7,296 bases of DNA from Sporomusaceae bacterium UBA1887 (GTDB lineage: Bacteria > Bacillota > Negativicutes > Sporomusales > DSM-15969): positions 18,171 through 25,466 of the forward strand of contig DDHB01000033.1 of assembly GCA_002337925.1 (NCBI GenBank), read 5' to 3'. The notes under the pieces were generated by a model. That model ran no database searches and had not been told where the DNA came from. It saw only the letters and a list, made by a program, of their open reading frames with translations. The position numbers were made by a program, and so were the translations under genes. The first letter of the stretch is position 1. Each line of letters starts with the position of its first letter. Below, one piece after another: positions 5,308 to 7,296 of this stretch.

Positions 5308-6322
5308 CAGCAAAGAGCGTCAATTCAGGGCAGTAATCGCAACTGCAGCATGTCTTTTAGGGATAGTCCTGTACTTTAGTTTGACTTATGGCATATTTAC
5401 TATAACGTTTCGCGAGGTGATCAATACTCTCTTAAGGATTGAGCCTGCTAAGGAATATGACTTGTTACTGTTTCAGTTTCGCATGCCCCGTATTGTGATT
5501 GCCGCTCTAGTGGGTGCTGGTTTAGGCCTGGCGGGAGTTGTTCTTCAGGGAGTATCCCGCAATGGCCTTGCAGATCCCGGTATTTTAGGCATTAATGCCG
5601 GAGCGGGCCTGGGGATTGTTTTGTTTTTGTTTTTTGTTCAGGGGAATTATACAGCACTTTGCTGGCTGGCTGTGCTGGCTATGCCGCTCTTTGGCTTGGC
5701 CGGCGGATTAGGGGCCATGCTCTTGGTGTGGTTGTTTTCCTGGGAGAATGGAAGGCTTAATTCAGAACGCTTTCTGCTGACGGGAATTGCTATTAGTGCA
5801 GGACTTAGTGCCGCATCCTTATACCTGACCTTGAAGATGAATCCTGCTGATTTTCACATGGTGGCTGTGTGGCATACGGGCAGCATTTGGAATGCTAACT
5901 GGGAGTTTATTACTGCTACCCTGCCGTGGTTTGTTCTATTAGTGCCAATTCTCGTTTGTAAGGCATCCGTGCTGGATCTTTTTCAACTGGAAATAAGCAG
6001 TGTGCGCAGTCTGGGCGTTGCAGTGGAGAAAGAACAGATCATTTTGTTGCTTGCCAGTACCGGTTTGGTTGGTGCCTGTGTCGCAGTAGCAGGAAATATT
6101 AGTTTTGTAGGGCTGATCATTCCTCATATTGCTAAAAGGCTGGTAGGTATTCAACATAATCGCGTGATACCTACAGCCATATTTTTGGGAATGCTGCTGG
6201 TAGTGACGGCCGATTTTGCTGCGAAGAATTTGTTTGCCCCGGCGGAAATATCAGTGGGAATTGTGATATCCCTACTGGGCATACCGTATTTTATTTATTT
6301 GCTGTATAAGGCAAAAGCATAA
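5300..6322 (+). CDS. feuC: FeuC-like siderophore ABC transporter permease
   Basis: A 340-residue FecCD/BtuC-family permease, the partner of the FeuB-like protein. It resembles B. subtilis FeuC over its length: FSLTYGIFTI near the N-terminus, FRMPRIVIAALVGAGLGLAG (60-79), SRNGLADPGILGINAGAGLG (86-105), VWHTGSIWNANW (190-201) and the ATPase-contact stretch GNISFVGLIIPHIAKR (265-280), ending PAEISVGIVISLLGIPYFIYLL. About ten membrane helices are expected. TTG 5300 is chosen because a consensus AAAGGAGG lies eight bases before it and because the resulting N-terminus (basic, then the first membrane helix) fits the family. It overlaps the feuB stop by eight bases. A longer form from ATG 5249 adds 17 residues read out of frame through the end of feuB, and I judge it spurious. 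Confidence 0.93.
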   Translation: MFNSKERQFRAVIATAACLLGIVLYFSLTYGIFTITFREVINTLLRIEPAKEYDLLLFQFRMPRIVIAALVGAGLGLAGVVLQGVSRNGLADPGILGINAGAGLGIVLFLFFVQGNYTALCWLAVLAMPLFGLAGGLGAMLLVWLFSWENGRLNSERFLLTGIAISAGLSAASLYLTLKMNPADFHMVAVWHTGSIWNANWEFITATLPWFVLLVPILVCKASVLDLFQLEISSVRSLGVAVEKEQIILLLASTGLVGACVAVAGNISFVGLIIPHIAKRLVGIQHNRVIPTAIFLGMLLVVTADFAAKNLFAPAEISVGIVISLLGIPYFIYLLYKAKA

Positions 6323-6340
6323 AGAAGGAGTACGAACCCT

Positions 6341-7123
6341 ATGGGTATATTACATGCAAAAAAATTGCAGGCAGGCTATGAAAGCCATCTTGTTTTCCAG
6401 GAGCTTGATCTAACCATTGCGGCAGGAAAAATAACAACAATTATCGGCCCTAATGGTTGTGGAAAATCAACGCTGCTTAAGACAATGGGGAGAATACTCA
6501 AACCCCGGCAGGGTACAGTTTACCTGCAAGGACAGGAATTGAGCCGGATGGACACAATGTTGATTGCCCGGAAGCTTGCGTTGCTGCCGCAAAATCCGGC
6601 GGCGCCGGGCGAATTAAAAGTAGCGGAATTGGTTGCCTACGGCCGCTTTCCTCATTGCCGCAAGCTGCAGCAGCCTACAGCTGATGATCGGGCTATTATC
6701 GAGTGGGCGATGGAAGTTACTCAGGTTGCTCCTTTTCGCCAACGGGAAATTGGCAACTTATCCGGCGGCGAACGGCAGAAAGTCTGGCTGGCCATGGCTT
6801 TGGCGCAGGAGACGCAAATACTGCTGCTGGACGAGCCAACAACTTATCTTGATATGTCTCACCAGTTGGAAGTGCTGAAAATTGTGGAGCAGTTGAACCA
6901 GCGCCATCAATGTACAATTGTTATGGTGCTTCACGATATCAATCATGCTGCCCGGTTCTCCCATGAAATAGTTGCTATGAGAAAGGGAGCGATCCTCGCG
7001 GCAGGCACTCCACTTGAAGTCATTACACCGCAGGTGCTGCGGCAGGTATTTGAGATTGAAGCAAGAGTGCTGGTAGATGAAATAAGCGGCGCACCTGTAT
7101 GTTTTAGTTATGATAATATCTAA
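6341..7123 (+). CDS. Siderophore/iron ABC transporter ATP-binding protein (FecE/FhuC/YusV type)
   Basis: A 260-residue cytoplasmic ABC ATPase of the size usual for iron-siderophore importers. Visible elements: Walker A GPNGCGKST (36-44), Q-loop Gln84 (LLPQNP), the family's VAYGRFPH segment (98-105), signature LSGGERQ (140-146), Walker B ILLLDEPT (160-167), D-loop LDMS (170-173) and switch His198 (VLHD). All catalytic residues are intact. It should drive the FeuB/FeuC-like channel. The start is ATG 6341 with AGAAGGAG ten bases upstream, 18 bases after feuC and in the same transcript. In B. subtilis the Feu importer lacks its own ATPase gene and borrows YusV from elsewhere, so the in-operon copy is a different arrangement. 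Confidence 0.95.
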   Translation: MGILHAKKLQAGYESHLVFQELDLTIAAGKITTIIGPNGCGKSTLLKTMGRILKPRQGTVYLQGQELSRMDTMLIARKLALLPQNPAAPGELKVAELVAYGRFPHCRKLQQPTADDRAIIEWAMEVTQVAPFRQREIGNLSGGERQKVWLAMALAQETQILLLDEPTTYLDMSHQLEVLKIVEQLNQRHQCTIVMVLHDINHAARFSHEIVAMRKGAILAAGTPLEVITPQVLRQVFEIEARVLVDEISGAPVCFSYDNI

Positions 7124-7151
7124 TAACAGCAGCGTTTCCTGCGGAGGAAGT

Positions 7152-7296
7152 ATGACCGCAATAATAGAGAAAATAATGCTCGGCACAAGAGAAATTACGA
7201 TATTGCTGCCGCCTGACTATGTAAAAGGAAGGGAGAATTTGGCAGTTGCCTATATCCATGATGGCGGGGACTTGCTGTATAAGCAATTAGCAGCTG
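7152..7296 (+). CDS. Probable siderophore esterase (BesA/Fes/IroE-like alpha/beta hydrolase), 3'-truncated by window edge
   Basis: The first 48 residues of a gene running off the window. The segment TREITILLPPDY (12-23) followed by VAYIHDGGDLLY (32-43) is the typical N-terminal beta-strand and oxyanion-side HDGG region of the esterase-D/enterochelin-esterase-like alpha/beta hydrolases (R-x-(I/V)-x-(V/L)-x-(L/V)-P-x-x-Y, then Y-x-(H/Q)-DG). The catalytic Ser-Asp/Glu-His lie beyond the edge and cannot be checked. The start is ATG 7152 with GGAGG four bases upstream, 28 bases after the ATPase gene, so it is the fifth gene of the operon. B. subtilis has a bacillibactin esterase (YbbA/BesA) in the same operon after feuC, so the likely role is cytoplasmic hydrolysis of the imported ferric triscatecholate to free iron. 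A generic esterase is the alternative. Confidence 0.72.
   Translation, partial: MTAIIEKIMLGTREITILLPPDYVKGRENLAVAYIHDGGDLLYKQLAA

Noticed and set aside
6758..7186. 142-codon open frame on the minus strand across the ATPase gene
   Set aside because: It is antisense to a fully motif-supported ATPase gene, its translation resembles no family, and it has no operon context.

Overview
The window reads as a compact chromosomal segment of a low-to-mid GC member of the Bacillota. The proteins in the second half look closest to Bacillus-type Feu proteins, while the 5'-deoxynucleotidase looks like the E. coli YfbR type. That mix, with mostly strong Shine-Dalgarno sites and two TTG starts, would fit an anaerobic lineage such as Negativicutes/Sporomusaceae. 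No marker gene is present, so the taxonomic placement is only an impression.

Layout. Positions 1-1668 hold two tandem paralogous D-2-hydroxyacid dehydrogenases on the + strand; the first has lost its N-terminus to the window edge. A YfbR-type HD-domain 5'-deoxynucleotidase follows (1749-2333). It converges on a minus-strand AraC-family regulator (2387-3136), and a near-perfect 24-bp stem-loop between them should terminate transcription in both directions. A 228-base divergent intergenic region (3137-3364) carries a good Fur-box match (15 of 19 bases), a plausible -10 element, and AAAATAG repeats spaced 22 bp apart that could be regulator half-sites.

Positions 3365-7296 are a tightly packed + strand iron-siderophore operon: FeuA-like lipoprotein, FeuB-like and FeuC-like permeases, an ABC ATPase, and the first 48 codons of a probable siderophore esterase. 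The genes overlap (4 and 8 bases) or are separated by 18 and 28 bases. The expected function is capture of a ferric triscatecholate siderophore by the binding protein, import through the FeuB/FeuC heterodimer powered by the ATPase, and ester hydrolysis in the cytoplasm to release iron. Fur would repress under iron sufficiency, and the adjacent AraC protein would probably activate.

The most notable points are the variant composition of this Feu system (own ATPase, regulator lacking a fused binding-protein domain, loss of one expected basic ligand-binding residue in FeuA) and an HD-to-HE substitution in the deoxynucleotidase. No tRNA, rRNA, CRISPR, insertion sequence or phage gene was seen, and no gene-free stretch exceeds 300 bases. 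I did not find a convincingly new system here; it is a variant of a known one. Comparisons with named reference proteins are from memory, not from alignment.
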